Part shown: positions 45,916-53,918 of the stretch, piece after piece
Layout of the letters: every line of letters begins with the position of its first letter
How positions within the stretch are numbered: the first letter of the stretch is position 1
NCBI GenBank assembly: GCA_965220825.1
Contig: OZ244839.1
Location: 3,038,001 to 3,102,000 of the forward strand
DNA: 64,000 bases
Origin: G965220825 sp965220825
Lineage (GTDB): Bacteria; Pseudomonadota; Alphaproteobacteria; UBA828
Direction: 5' to 3'
Notes under the pieces: model-generated
The model's database searches: none
Told to the model about the DNA's origin: nothing
Seen by the model: only the letters and a program-made list of their open reading frames with translations
Position numbers and translations under genes: made by a program

Positions 45916-47481
45916 CTATCCCGCGCGCCACTGGCCGTGGAGGCCGAGGGGCAGCGGATAGGGGAGCGCGGCTTGCGCGATGGGGCCGTCCGCCGGCGCC
46001 GTGGCGTCGAACACGGAAAGCCGCGTGATCCTCTCGCCGATATCCAGCGACGTGCCGAGGAGCCAGCCGTCGTCCTCCGTTCTGCCGCCGGGTTTCGGCA
46101 CGAAGACATGCTCCTCGGGGATGATCCCGGGTCCGTAGTCGAAGCGGACGATGTCGCCGGTCTCGTGGTCGAAGCGGGCGAGGCCGCGGCCGGCCCCCGT
46201 GTAGGCGCTCGCATTTTCGTCCGAGTCCCAGTCCCAGGATTCCCCCAGAAGGAAATATTCGTAGCGGTGGCGGCGGCTGACGGCGGCCGGCGCGATACGC
46301 GGGAATTCCGCGGCGAAGGGGGCGGTTTCCTGTGCCGCAGCCTTGCCGCCCGGCCGCAGCACGACACGCGCGAAGCGGGTGGGCGCGTCCGGCGGGCGCC
46401 ACTCGCCGCGCATGACCGAGCGGAGGGTTTCCGTAAGGATGGAGCCGTTCTCGGCAACGCAATAGGTGAAGCAGATCGTGCCGTCCGATTCCTCCCACGC
46501 ATTGCCGAAATGGAAGGTGAAACCGGTGGGCAGAGTATAGAGGTGCCGTTCGGCGGTATCGTCCTTGGCGATGGTGAGTACCTGGAGTCCGAGTTCGGGC
46601 CGCCAGACGAAGCCGTCCAGCAAGGCGCCGTCGGCCATGACCTCGGGTTCGAAGGTGAAGGGAGACAGGGCGAAAACGAGATGGCGCTCGGTGACGGCGA
46701 AATCGTGCACGACCGCCGGTATGAAGGGCAGTTCCGGCAGCGGTACCGCTTCTGCGCCGATCAGCGTGCCGTCGGCGGCGATGCGGTAGAGCACCACCAG
46801 CTTGCGGTCCAGCGTGACGCCGAAGTTCCAGATCGTGCCGTCCGGCTCCTGCTTGTAGTGGGCGGAGAAGGGAACGCCCTTGAGCTCCTGGTTCCAGACC
46901 TTGAGCCCCAGGGTCTCCAGAGTCCCCGGATCGAGCCGGTGGGCGGAGCCGCCCTCCCAGAGCGCGAGCACCTCGTCGCCCAGCGGCAACAGGTTGATAT
47001 TGGCGGTATTCAGGTCATCGGGGCGCATCACCGGGGCATCGCGGATCGCGGTACCGAAGCTCGGATAGACCAAGCGCCCGGCTTTCTCTTCCGCCAGGCG
47101 CTTTTTGGTCTGGACGAAACGCCCCCTGTGGCTCGCGCGCCCAGCTGAAAACCGAAAGGCCTGGACCATGCCGTCGCCGTCGAACCAGTGCCGGTAACGC
47201 AGGCCGGCGCGCTCATGTTGCGCGGGGCCGACGCGGTAGAACGTGCCGGCGAGCTCTTCGGGAAGGCGGCCCTCCAGCGCGAGGTCCGGTGCGTCGAAGG
47301 CGGGCCTCAGCGCGGTCTGCCAGCCCAGGAAGCTGGGGTCGGAAGCAAGAGCCGTGTCGAACCGGGTCTTCCAGGAGGCGGCTTCGGCCGTCGCGGGCCG
47401 GGGCTGTGCGAGATGCGCGCCTGCGGCTGAAACGAGGCCGGCCGCCGTTAACGTCCTCAGCACTTCTCTTCGCGTCAGCAC
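45916..47481 (-). CDS. Carotenoid oxygenase family protein with Tat-type signal
   Basis: A 521-residue non-heme Fe(II) carotenoid cleavage dioxygenase. The four iron histidines can be placed at His208 (SAHYKQ), His259 (VVHDF), His324 (FTFHFG) and His515 (LGLHGQW). The N-terminus LTRREVLRTLTAAG plus hydrophobic stretch looks like a twin-arginine signal, unlike most cytoplasmic members. Substrates may be apocarotenoids, stilbenes or lignin-like olefins; none can be chosen here. It follows the DUF2141 gene by 13 bp, so the two probably act in the same compartment. Confidence 0.9.
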   Translation of the reverse strand: MLTRREVLRTLTAAGLVSAAGAHLAQPRPATAEAASWKTRFDTALASDPSFLGWQTALRPAFDAPDLALEGRLPEELAGTFYRVGPAQHERAGLRYRHWFDGDGMVQAFRFSAGRASHRGRFVQTKKRLAEEKAGRLVYPSFGTAIRDAPVMRPDDLNTANINLLPLGDEVLALWEGGSAHRLDPGTLETLGLKVWNQELKGVPFSAHYKQEPDGTIWNFGVTLDRKLVVLYRIAADGTLIGAEAVPLPELPFIPAVVHDFAVTERHLVFALSPFTFEPEVMADGALLDGFVWRPELGLQVLTIAKDDTAERHLYTLPTGFTFHFGNAWEESDGTICFTYCVAENGSILTETLRSVMRGEWRPPDAPTRFARVVLRPGGKAAAQETAPFAAEFPRIAPAAVSRRHRYEYFLLGESWDWDSDENASAYTGAGRGLARFDHETGDIVRFDYGPGIIPEEHVFVPKPGGRTEDDGWLLGTSLDIGERITRLSVFDATAPADGPIAQAALPYPLPLGLHGQWRAG

Positions 47482-47494
47482 GACCGGTCTCTCC

Positions 47495-47941
47495 TCAATA
47501 ACTCAGGACGATCTCTGTGGTGCGCTCACCCTCCTCCACCGCGACGGCGGCATCGTCGAATCTGGGCGGGCCGAAGCTTCCCTGCGCCTTCTCGGAAAAA
47601 CCGAATCCCTCGATGGGTATCCCGAGGAGATTCTCGTCGAGCGTGTTGTTGGCATCTTCGTCATGGAACGCCGCCACGGCATATTTGCCTGGCGGCAGAT
47701 CGGCGAACACGATATCGACGGTGCCGGGCATGGCCTTCCGCCACTGCGCGGCGAGCACGCCGCTTTCCGAAGGGAAGCCGCCGTCGCCGTCGGGCGCATG
47801 CAGTGCGGCCCGCAGCAGGCCGTCCGAACTCTTGACCCCCTGGATCTGTACTCTAAGGTCGCCTGCAACAAGAGGCTCCGCCGCCAACAGGCCACAGGCG
47901 AGCGCTGCGGCGGTCAGCGTCGCTTTGGGAAAACATTGCAT
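47495..47941 (-). CDS. Secreted DUF2141 domain protein
   Basis: A 148-residue protein with a Sec signal peptide ending near PLVAGD. The remainder is one DUF2141 beta-sandwich: LRAALHAPDG, VFADLPPGKYAVAAFHDEDANNTLDENLLGIPIEGFGFS in outline, and a C-terminal strand repeat. The DxNxxxD-type loop (HDEDANNTLDENL) could bind Ca2+. Function is unknown; such proteins are often co-located with carotenoid or terpenoid genes, which agrees with the carotenoid oxygenase directly downstream. Confidence 0.85.
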   Translation of the reverse strand: MQCFPKATLTAAALACGLLAAEPLVAGDLRVQIQGVKSSDGLLRAALHAPDGDGGFPSESGVLAAQWRKAMPGTVDIVFADLPPGKYAVAAFHDEDANNTLDENLLGIPIEGFGFSEKAQGSFGPPRFDDAAVAVEEGERTTEIVLSY

Positions 47942-48068
47942 TGCTGGGTTCCTGTGTGTGAACGGCCGGGTCGGGCTCTCCCGACGCAGCCATGTCTGGA
48001 TCGACGAAGCGGAACATAGGGTGGGTCGGTATCCGTTTTCAAGTGCCCGGCGGTGACGGGGGCGCAGA

Positions 48069-48953
48069 ATGACCGGGATTCTGTGGATTGCCTCCTACCC
48101 CAAGTCGGGCAATACGTGGATGCGGGCGTTCCTGCACAATCTGTTCCGCAACGCGCGCACGCCCTTCGACATCAACAGCATGTCCGAGCTCACGGCGGGA
48201 GACAGCCAGGCTCGTTGGTTCGCCCGCATCGATCCGCGCCCGCCGACGGCGCTGAGCAGGGCCGAACTCGCGCGACTCCGGCCCGAGGCCCATGCGCTCA
48301 TCGCCGGCAGCGCGCCGGACACCGTCATGGTCAAGACCCACAACGCCCATGTGGAAGTCGGCGGTGTTCCCATGATCACGCCGGCGCTCACCGCGGGCGT
48401 CCTCTATGTGGTGCGCAATCCGTTGGACGTCGCAGTCTCCTATGCGCACCATCTGGGTATTTCGGTGGACGACGCCGTAACGGTGATGGCGACACCGGGG
48501 TTCGAGACGCCGGCGTCCGAGACCCATGTGCCCGAACATCACGGCGACTGGTCGAGTCATGTGCTGAGTTGGACCGCGCGCCCCCATCCCGGCCTCCACG
48601 TGGTGCGCTATGAAGACATGACCAAGCGGCCGGGCTCCACCTTTCGCGGCGTCGCCAAGTTTCTCAGCCTGCGGCCGCCCCGAGAACGCCTTGAGCGCGC
48701 CATCCGGCAGTCGTCCTTCAAGGTGCTGCGGGCCCAGGAGGAGAAATCGGGCTTCGTCGAGCGCACACCCGCCCAGGACCGGTTCTTCCGTTCGGGCAAG
48801 GCGGACGGCTGGCGCAGTGTGCTCGAGGAACACCAGATACGGGCCGTCGTGGCGCACCACGGCATTCAGATGGCCCGTTTCGGCTATGTACCGGCGGGCT
48901 ACGAGGACGCCGTGCCGAAGGGGGTTGAAGACGCGCCACAGGACGCGCCATGA
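48069..48953 (+). CDS. Sulfotransferase domain protein
   Basis: A 294-residue PAPS-dependent sulfotransferase of the cytosolic type. The 5'-phosphosulfate loop is seen as YPKSGNTWMR at residues 10-19 and the 3'-phosphate-binding motif as YVVRNPLDVAVSYAHH at about 112-127. A likely catalytic His lies in KTHNAHV. C-terminal GxxGxWRxxL-like motif appears as SGKADGWRSVL. Acceptor unknown: a lipid, sterol-like or small alcohol substrate are all possible. It stands alone, divergent from the DUF2141 gene and convergent with ubiB. Confidence 0.92.
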   Translation: MTGILWIASYPKSGNTWMRAFLHNLFRNARTPFDINSMSELTAGDSQARWFARIDPRPPTALSRAELARLRPEAHALIAGSAPDTVMVKTHNAHVEVGGVPMITPALTAGVLYVVRNPLDVAVSYAHHLGISVDDAVTVMATPGFETPASETHVPEHHGDWSSHVLSWTARPHPGLHVVRYEDMTKRPGSTFRGVAKFLSLRPPRERLERAIRQSSFKVLRAQEEKSGFVERTPAQDRFFRSGKADGWRSVLEEHQIRAVVAHHGIQMARFGYVPAGYEDAVPKGVEDAPQDAP

Positions 48954-49018
48954 CACGGGGGCCGGGTTCTAAGCCCTGAAGCGCGCCTTCGCGCACCGCG
49001 TGACGGCGAACGCGGTCG

Positions 49019-50554
49019 CTACAAGGATTGCAGAACCAGCAGGGCGGCGAGCAGGGCGGCGATGGCGGCGAGCAGGGTGTGGAGTATGAGGCGGCCGCGC
49101 CCCTTCCGCGTCCGCATCCCCGCGCCGGCGCTTGGCTCGACGTCCCGCTCGAGCCTCTCGAGCACCCGTTCCGCGCGCGTGGCGAGGCGGGGCAGCCGGT
49201 GAATGGTCTCGAGCGTCTCGGCGAACGCACTGCGCAGGAGCGCCGCCGGTCCCAGATTCTCGCGCGCCCAATCCTCGATCAGCGGCCGGGCGAAGACCCA
49301 CATGTTGCGATCCGGCGTGAGCCGGCGCGAGAGCCCCTCGGCCATGAGCATGGTCTTTTGCAGCAGGAGAAGCTGCGGTTGGGTCTCCATTTCGAACGCC
49401 TCGGTAGTACGAAAGAGCTGCGCCAGCAGGCGCGCCATGGAGATTTCGTTGAGCGGCTTGCCGAGAATCGGCTCGCCGATGGCGCGCAGGGCCTGGACGA
49501 ACGCCGCCTTGGACTTGTCGCGGGACACGTAGCCCGCCTCGAAATGCACATCGGCGATGCGTTCGTAGTCGCCGGCGAGGAAGCCCAGCAGCATTTCCGC
49601 GAGATAGCGCCGCGTATGGCGGTCGAGCCGGCCCATAATGCCGAAATCGACAGCGGCGACCGCACCGTCCGGCTGCACCATGAGGTTGCCGGGATGAAGA
49701 TCGGCGTGGAAGAAGCCGTCGCGAAAGACCTGGAGAAAGAACGCCTTTGCGGCCTTGCTGGAGACGTCCTCCGGGTCGTGTCCGGCTGCGATCAACGCTT
49801 CCCTCTCGTCGATGGGAGCACCTTCCACGCGCGCGAGAGTCATCACGCGGCGGCCGGTGCGCTCCCAGTCCACCGCCGGGACGATGAAGTCCGGGTCGTC
49901 GGCGAAGTTCCGTCCGAGTTCGGCCGCGGCGGCGGCCTCGAAGCGGAGATCCATCTCCATCCGGACGCTCTCGGCGAGGGTCCCGATGGCGTCCACCGGG
50001 CGCAGCCGCCGCCAGGCCGGCAGAGCCTGCTCGGCGAGTTCGGCGAGCCAGTAGAAGAGTTCCAGATGGCTCTCCACCGCGCGCTCCACGCCGGGCCGCA
50101 GGATCTTGACGGCGACCGGCTCGCCCGACGCGGTGACGGCGAGGTGCACCTGCGCGATAGAGGCCGCCGCGACCGGCTCGTCGTCGAAGGAGCGGAAGAG
50201 CGCGTCCACCGGACGGCCGAACTCGGTTTCGACGATGGCGCGCGCGTCCCTCGCGCTGAAGGGCGGGAGGCGGTCCTGCAAGTCGGAGAGATCGGCGGCA
50301 ATGTCCTCGCCCACCAGGTCCGGGCGGGTGGAAAGCGCCTGGCCGAACTTGACGAAGGTGGGCCCGAGCGCCTGCAGTGCCGCGGCGAGCCGCTGCCCGG
50401 GCCTGCCGAGCCCGCGCTTGCGGGGCGCGAGGCCGGCGGCGAGAGTCACCGCCGGCACCAGGCGGTGATCGCTCAGCAGGAAGAGCGCATCGTAGCGTCC
50501 CAAAATCCAGGCGATGCGCAGCAGCCGCCCGATATTTCTGAGCGCTCGGCGCAT
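49019..50554 (-). CDS. ubiB: Ubiquinone biosynthesis accessory kinase-like protein UbiB
   Basis: A 511-residue ABC1/ADCK-family protein kinase-like ATPase needed for ubiquinone synthesis. Seen: the KxGQ-type motif FVKFGQALSTRPDL, the Ala-rich nucleotide loop AAASIAQVHLA, VAVKILRPGVERA, MEMDLRFEAAAAAEL, DGFFHADLHPGNLMV and AVDFGIMG. The C-terminus has a Leu/Ala-rich membrane helix (about 490-510). ATG at 50554 follows the ubiE stop by 10 bases, so ubiE-ubiB form an operon as in many Proteobacteria. Confidence 0.95.
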   Translation of the reverse strand: MRRALRNIGRLLRIAWILGRYDALFLLSDHRLVPAVTLAAGLAPRKRGLGRPGQRLAAALQALGPTFVKFGQALSTRPDLVGEDIAADLSDLQDRLPPFSARDARAIVETEFGRPVDALFRSFDDEPVAAASIAQVHLAVTASGEPVAVKILRPGVERAVESHLELFYWLAELAEQALPAWRRLRPVDAIGTLAESVRMEMDLRFEAAAAAELGRNFADDPDFIVPAVDWERTGRRVMTLARVEGAPIDEREALIAAGHDPEDVSSKAAKAFFLQVFRDGFFHADLHPGNLMVQPDGAVAAVDFGIMGRLDRHTRRYLAEMLLGFLAGDYERIADVHFEAGYVSRDKSKAAFVQALRAIGEPILGKPLNEISMARLLAQLFRTTEAFEMETQPQLLLLQKTMLMAEGLSRRLTPDRNMWVFARPLIEDWARENLGPAALLRSAFAETLETIHRLPRLATRAERVLERLERDVEPSAGAGMRTRKGRGRLILHTLLAAIAALLAALLVLQSL

Positions 50555-50564
50555 GAGGGCTGGA

Positions 50565-51335
50565 TCAGATGCGCCAGCCCGAATGGAGCGCCGCGATGCC
50601 GGCGGAAAGCCGGCGGACGCGGACGCCGCCGAAGCCCGCCTGGCTGAGCATGGTGGCGAACCGCTCCGGTGGGGGGAAGGTTCGTATGCTCTCCACCAGA
50701 TAGGCGTAGGCGTCCCGCTGGCCGGTGAGCATGGCGCCGAGGGACGGAATAACGCCGAAGGAATAGATGTCGTACAGCCGGTCGAGACCGGGCGGTGGGT
50801 GGGGAGCGAATTCGAGACAGAGGAAACGCCCCCCGGGCCGCAGCACCCGCCGGGCCTCGGCCAGCGCGCGGTCGATGCGGGCCACGTTGCGGATACCGAA
50901 GGCGATGGTATAGGCGTCCATGCTGCGCGAACGCAGCGGCAGCGCCTCCGCATCGCCCACCATCCACTTGACGGCGCCGAGATGCCCATCGTTCCAGAAG
51001 CGGTCGCGCCCCGTCTCGACCATGGCCGGGCTCGCGTCGCAGATCAGGATTCTGCCATCGCCGCCGATGCGTTCGAAAACGCGGCGCGCGATGTCGCCGG
51101 TGCCGCCGGCGGCGTCCAGCAGGGCGAGGCCCGGACGGGGATCGAGCCAGTCCACCATCTCGCGCTTCCACAGGCGGTGGACGCCGCCGCTCATCAGGTC
51201 GTTCATCAGATCGTAGCGATGGGCGACGCGACCGAAGAGATCGCGGACCAGGTCCGGCTTCTCGTCCGCGGCCACGCGTCGATAACCGAACCAAGTGTTT
51301 TCGGAAGCGTCCTGTTCGCCGTGCGCAGAACCCAT
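50565..51335 (-). CDS. ubiE: Demethylmenaquinone/ubiquinone C-methyltransferase UbiE
   Basis: SAM-dependent methyltransferase, 256 residues from ATG 51335. Seen: FGYRRVAADEKPDLVRDLF, YDLMNDLMSGGVHRLWK, the SAM motif LLDAAGGTGDIA, GDAEALPL, YTIAFGIRNV and LCLEFAPHP. An in-frame ATG at 51347 with AAGG 7 bases before it would add four residues and is equally plausible. It methylates the quinone ring C-methyl position in ubiquinone synthesis. It diverges from mutM across about 108 bp. Confidence 0.94.
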   Translation of the reverse strand: MGSAHGEQDASENTWFGYRRVAADEKPDLVRDLFGRVAHRYDLMNDLMSGGVHRLWKREMVDWLDPRPGLALLDAAGGTGDIARRVFERIGGDGRILICDASPAMVETGRDRFWNDGHLGAVKWMVGDAEALPLRSRSMDAYTIAFGIRNVARIDRALAEARRVLRPGGRFLCLEFAPHPPPGLDRLYDIYSFGVIPSLGAMLTGQRDAYAYLVESIRTFPPPERFATMLSQAGFGGVRVRRLSAGIAALHSGWRI

Positions 51336-51443
51336 GGCGCGGACCATATCCCAGCCTTTTGGGGCGCGCCATGCCGCCTTTGGACGCGCTTCCCTTACCA
51401 AGAAACCGTCGTTTCCCGGGCGCCGGGCCGGTACAGTCGCGCC

Positions 51444-52268
51444 ATGCCGGAACTGCCTGAAGTGGAGACCGTTCGCCGGGGGCTCGCCCAGCGCCTCGCG
51501 GGGCGCCGGATCGTCCGCGTCATCGTGCGCCGGCGCGACCTCCGGCGGCCCATTCCGCGGGGCTTTGAGGGCGCGCTGGAGGGGCGGCGGATCGGCGCGT
51601 TCGGGCGGCGGGGAAAATATCTGCTCGCCCATCTGGAGGGGGCGCGCGTGCTTATCGTCCATCTCGGCATGTCCGGGCGCCTCGCGGTGGTCGAGACCGC
51701 GAGCGGCAACCCGCACGAGCATGTGCTCTTTTGCTTTGATGACGGGGCGGTTCTGAGCTTCACCGACCACCGCCGCTTCGGCTCGATGGACATCGCCGAT
51801 GAAGGCACGCTCTCGGGCCACGCGCTTTTTCGCCATATGGGGCCGGAGCCGCTCTCGGAGGGGTTTACGGGCGTGCTTCTGGCCGAACGCCTTCGCGGCA
51901 AGAAGACCCCCGTCAAGGCCGCGCTGCTGGACCAGCGCGTGGTCGCGGGGCTCGGCAACATCTATGTCTGCGAGGCGCTCTATTATGGCGGCGTGAGCCC
52001 CCGGCGCAGCGCCCACACGGTGCAGGGCGCGCGCGCGGCGCGGCTCGCCGTCGCGATCCGCGAGGTGCTCGACGCGGCAATCGAGGCCGGCGGGTCGAGC
52101 CTCAGGGACTATGTTCAGGCGTCGGGCGAGCTCGGCTACTTCCAGCACCGTTTCGCGGTCTACGACCGGCTGGGCCGACCATGCCCGGGATGCGATTGCG
52201 GCGGCGGCGTGCGGCGCATGGTGCAGAGCGGGCGCTCCACCTTCTATTGCGCGAAGCGCCAGCGATAG
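51444..52268 (+). CDS. mutM: Formamidopyrimidine-DNA glycosylase (Fpg/MutM) with altered zinc finger
   Basis: Removes 8-oxoguanine and ring-opened purines. It is 274 residues with the intact catalytic N-terminus PELPEVETVRRG (Pro2, Glu3) and the HLGMSGRL, FTDHRRFG, GKKTPVKAALLDQ and GLGNIYVCEALY blocks. The C-terminal zinc finger deviates: cysteines occur at 247, 250, 252 and 269, but the normal last ligand, three residues after Cys269, is Arg272 (codon CGC where TGC is expected). An extra Cys in CPGCDC could substitute. It lies in the conserved mutM/enoyl-CoA hydratase/rpsT/dnaA neighbourhood. Confidence 0.95.
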   Translation: MPELPEVETVRRGLAQRLAGRRIVRVIVRRRDLRRPIPRGFEGALEGRRIGAFGRRGKYLLAHLEGARVLIVHLGMSGRLAVVETASGNPHEHVLFCFDDGAVLSFTDHRRFGSMDIADEGTLSGHALFRHMGPEPLSEGFTGVLLAERLRGKKTPVKAALLDQRVVAGLGNIYVCEALYYGGVSPRRSAHTVQGARAARLAVAIREVLDAAIEAGGSSLRDYVQASGELGYFQHRFAVYDRLGRPCPGCDCGGGVRRMVQSGRSTFYCAKRQR

Positions 52269-52337
52269 GGTATCACGCGGCGCCCGGCGGCCTCGCCGCC
52301 GTTCCAGCCGCGCTCATCGTCCGATGGAGAAGAAGAG

Positions 52338-53111
52338 ATGGCGTACGAGACTATCGTCGTCGACCGTCGCGGTCGCGTCGGATTGATAACCTTGAACCGG
52401 CCCAAAGCGCTGAACGCGCTGAACGCCGCCCTTGTACGCGAGTTGAATGACGCGCTCGACGGCTTCGAAGCCGACGACGAGATCGGCGCAGTGGTGATCA
52501 CCGGGAGCGAGAAGGCCTTCGCGGCCGGTGCCGATATAACCGAGATGCGGGATCTGGGTTTTTCCCAGGCCTATGCGACCGATTTCATTGCTCCCTGGCA
52601 CCGCGTGACGGCCTGTCGAAAACCCGTCGTCGCGGCCGTGGCGGGCTATGCGCTCGGCGGCGGGTGCGAACTCGCCATGATGTGCGATATCGTCATCGCT
52701 TCCGACACGGCGAAGTTCGGCCAGCCGGAGATCAAGCTCGGCGTCATCCCGGGCGCCGGCGGAACCCAGCGGCTCACCCGCGCCATCGGCAAGTCCAAGG
52801 CCATGGAAATGATCCTGACCGGGCGCATGATGGACGCCGAGGAGGCGGAGCGAAGCGGGTTGGTGAGCCGGGTCGTGCCGGTCGACGACCTCCTCGACGA
52901 GGCGATGAAGGTCGGCGAGCGCATCGCGCACTTCTCCATGCCCGTGGTGGCGTTGGCGAAGGCGAGCGTCAACCGCGCCTTCGAGACCACCCTCGCAGAG
53001 GGCGTGCTCTATGAGCGGGCGGCGTTCTACTCCGCCTTTGCGACCGACGACCAGAAGGAGGGGATGGACGCCTTCGTCGAGAAGCGTGAGCCCGCCTTCG
53101 CCAACCGCTAG
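52338..53111 (+). CDS. Enoyl-CoA hydratase
   Basis: Crotonase-family hydratase of 257 residues. Seen: GLITLNRPKALNALN, the oxyanion-hole segment KAFAAGADITEM, AVAGYALGGGCELAMMCD with the first catalytic Glu, and PEIKLGVIPGAGGTQRL with the second. Both glutamates needed for hydration of trans-2-enoyl-CoA are present. It acts in fatty-acid beta-oxidation in the cytoplasm. Its position between mutM and rpsT is shared by many Alphaproteobacteria. Confidence 0.94.
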   Translation: MAYETIVVDRRGRVGLITLNRPKALNALNAALVRELNDALDGFEADDEIGAVVITGSEKAFAAGADITEMRDLGFSQAYATDFIAPWHRVTACRKPVVAAVAGYALGGGCELAMMCDIVIASDTAKFGQPEIKLGVIPGAGGTQRLTRAIGKSKAMEMILTGRMMDAEEAERSGLVSRVVPVDDLLDEAMKVGERIAHFSMPVVALAKASVNRAFETTLAEGVLYERAAFYSAFATDDQKEGMDAFVEKREPAFANR

Positions 53112-53122
53112 AGCGGCCTTCG

Positions 53123-53150
53123 TTGACGCGCGTTGCGGGCGTGATATAAG
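53123..53150 (+). promoter_or_regulatory. Promoter of rpsT
   Basis: TTGACG (53123-53128) and TATAAG (53145-53150) are separated by 16 bases, starting 12 bases after the enoyl-CoA hydratase stop. Transcription would start near 53157, giving a 5' leader of about 44 bases before the rpsT ATG. Five of six bases match consensus in each hexamer. Confidence 0.65.
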
Positions 53151-53200
53151 GCGGCACCGCGATCCGGGCGGCTTTGAAAACGCAGAGAGAGAACAGTCAC

Positions 53201-53470
53201 ATGGCGCATTCCCTTCAGGCCAGGAAGCGGGTTAGGCAGAACAAGCGCCGCGCGGCCACCAACCGCGCTCGCATCTCGCGGATCCGTACCTTCATCCGCC
53301 GGGTCGAAGAGGCGATCGCGAGCGGCGACAGGGCGCGCGCCGAACAGGCTCTGCGCGAGGCCCAGCCCGAGATCATGCGCGGGGTGACGAAGTCCGTGCT
53401 GCACCGGCGAACGGCTTCACGCCGGGTTTCCGTGCTCGCGCGGCGCGTGAACGCACTCTCCGACGCCTGA
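53201..53470 (+). CDS. rpsT: 30S ribosomal protein S20
   Basis: An 89-residue basic ribosomal protein that binds 16S rRNA early in 30S assembly. It begins MAHSLQARKRVRQNKRR, close to the family's MANxxSAKKRxRQxxKR opening, and is rich in Arg/Ala through three helices, ending RRVNALSDA. ATG at 53201 is chosen over an in-frame start 27 bases upstream, since the conserved N-terminus starts here. It has its own promoter and is followed by a hairpin. Confidence 0.97.
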   Translation: MAHSLQARKRVRQNKRRAATNRARISRIRTFIRRVEEAIASGDRARAEQALREAQPEIMRGVTKSVLHRRTASRRVSVLARRVNALSDA

Positions 53471-53479
53471 CGGAAACCG

Positions 53480-53496
53480 TCGGCCAAACCGGCCGA
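53480..53496 (+). terminator. Hairpin after rpsT
   Basis: A perfect 6-bp stem TCGGCC/GGCCGA with a 5-base loop lies 10 bases after the rpsT stop. T-rich stretches (ATTTT, CTTTT) follow within 20-30 bases, but not immediately, so it is a moderate candidate for intrinsic termination. Confidence 0.4.
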
Positions 53497-53918
53497 TTCC
53501 GGCATTTTGCGCCTTTTCCGGCACCGCTCAATCGATTGCGTGCCGTCCTTCACAGAAGCCGCCAGCGGTGCGGCCCGCGAATCTTTTTTGTGTTCCGCTT
53601 TCGAACCCGTTGTCAGCCCTTTCGCCGCTCATTAATCTGATCGTCATGAGGACGCCGGGGCGTTTCGCACCGGCGAAATCAAAAGGCGGTAGTTTCGAGG
53701 CGGTACTTTCGAGGATGTGGGCGTCGCGGCGCGGCTCCGCCGGACCGTGACGAGCGAGACCAATCGCGCCGCTTCCGGGAGGCCGCCGCGGCAGGCGCGA
53801 AGGTGTCGGAGGAGGGGCCTCACGTGGAGCACTCGTGCGACGGTGCCCCGATGCGGATTGCGGCATCCCCCAGATTGCGCGGCCTCGTGACCGCGCGCTT
53901 TGCTACCGAAGCCTGACC
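53497..53918. other. Non-coding region between rpsT and dnaA
   Basis: About 420 bp without a recognisable gene. It has a relatively AT-rich pocket (about 53575-53700) with TTTTTT, ATTAAT and AAATCAAAAG runs, and a candidate dnaA promoter. I see no consensus DnaA box (TTATNCACA or complement) and no array of repeats, so an origin is not supported here despite the dnaA context. If the alternative GTG start of dnaA at 53835 is used, the gap shortens to about 340 bp. Confidence 0.55.
53610..53638 (+). promoter_or_regulatory. Candidate dnaA promoter
   Basis: TTGTCA (53610-53615) is followed after 17 bases by TAATCT (53633-53638). The -35 matches five of six bases, the -10 only three. It lies inside the AT-rich pocket upstream of dnaA and would give a leader of roughly 190-275 bases depending on which start is used. 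Confidence 0.35.
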
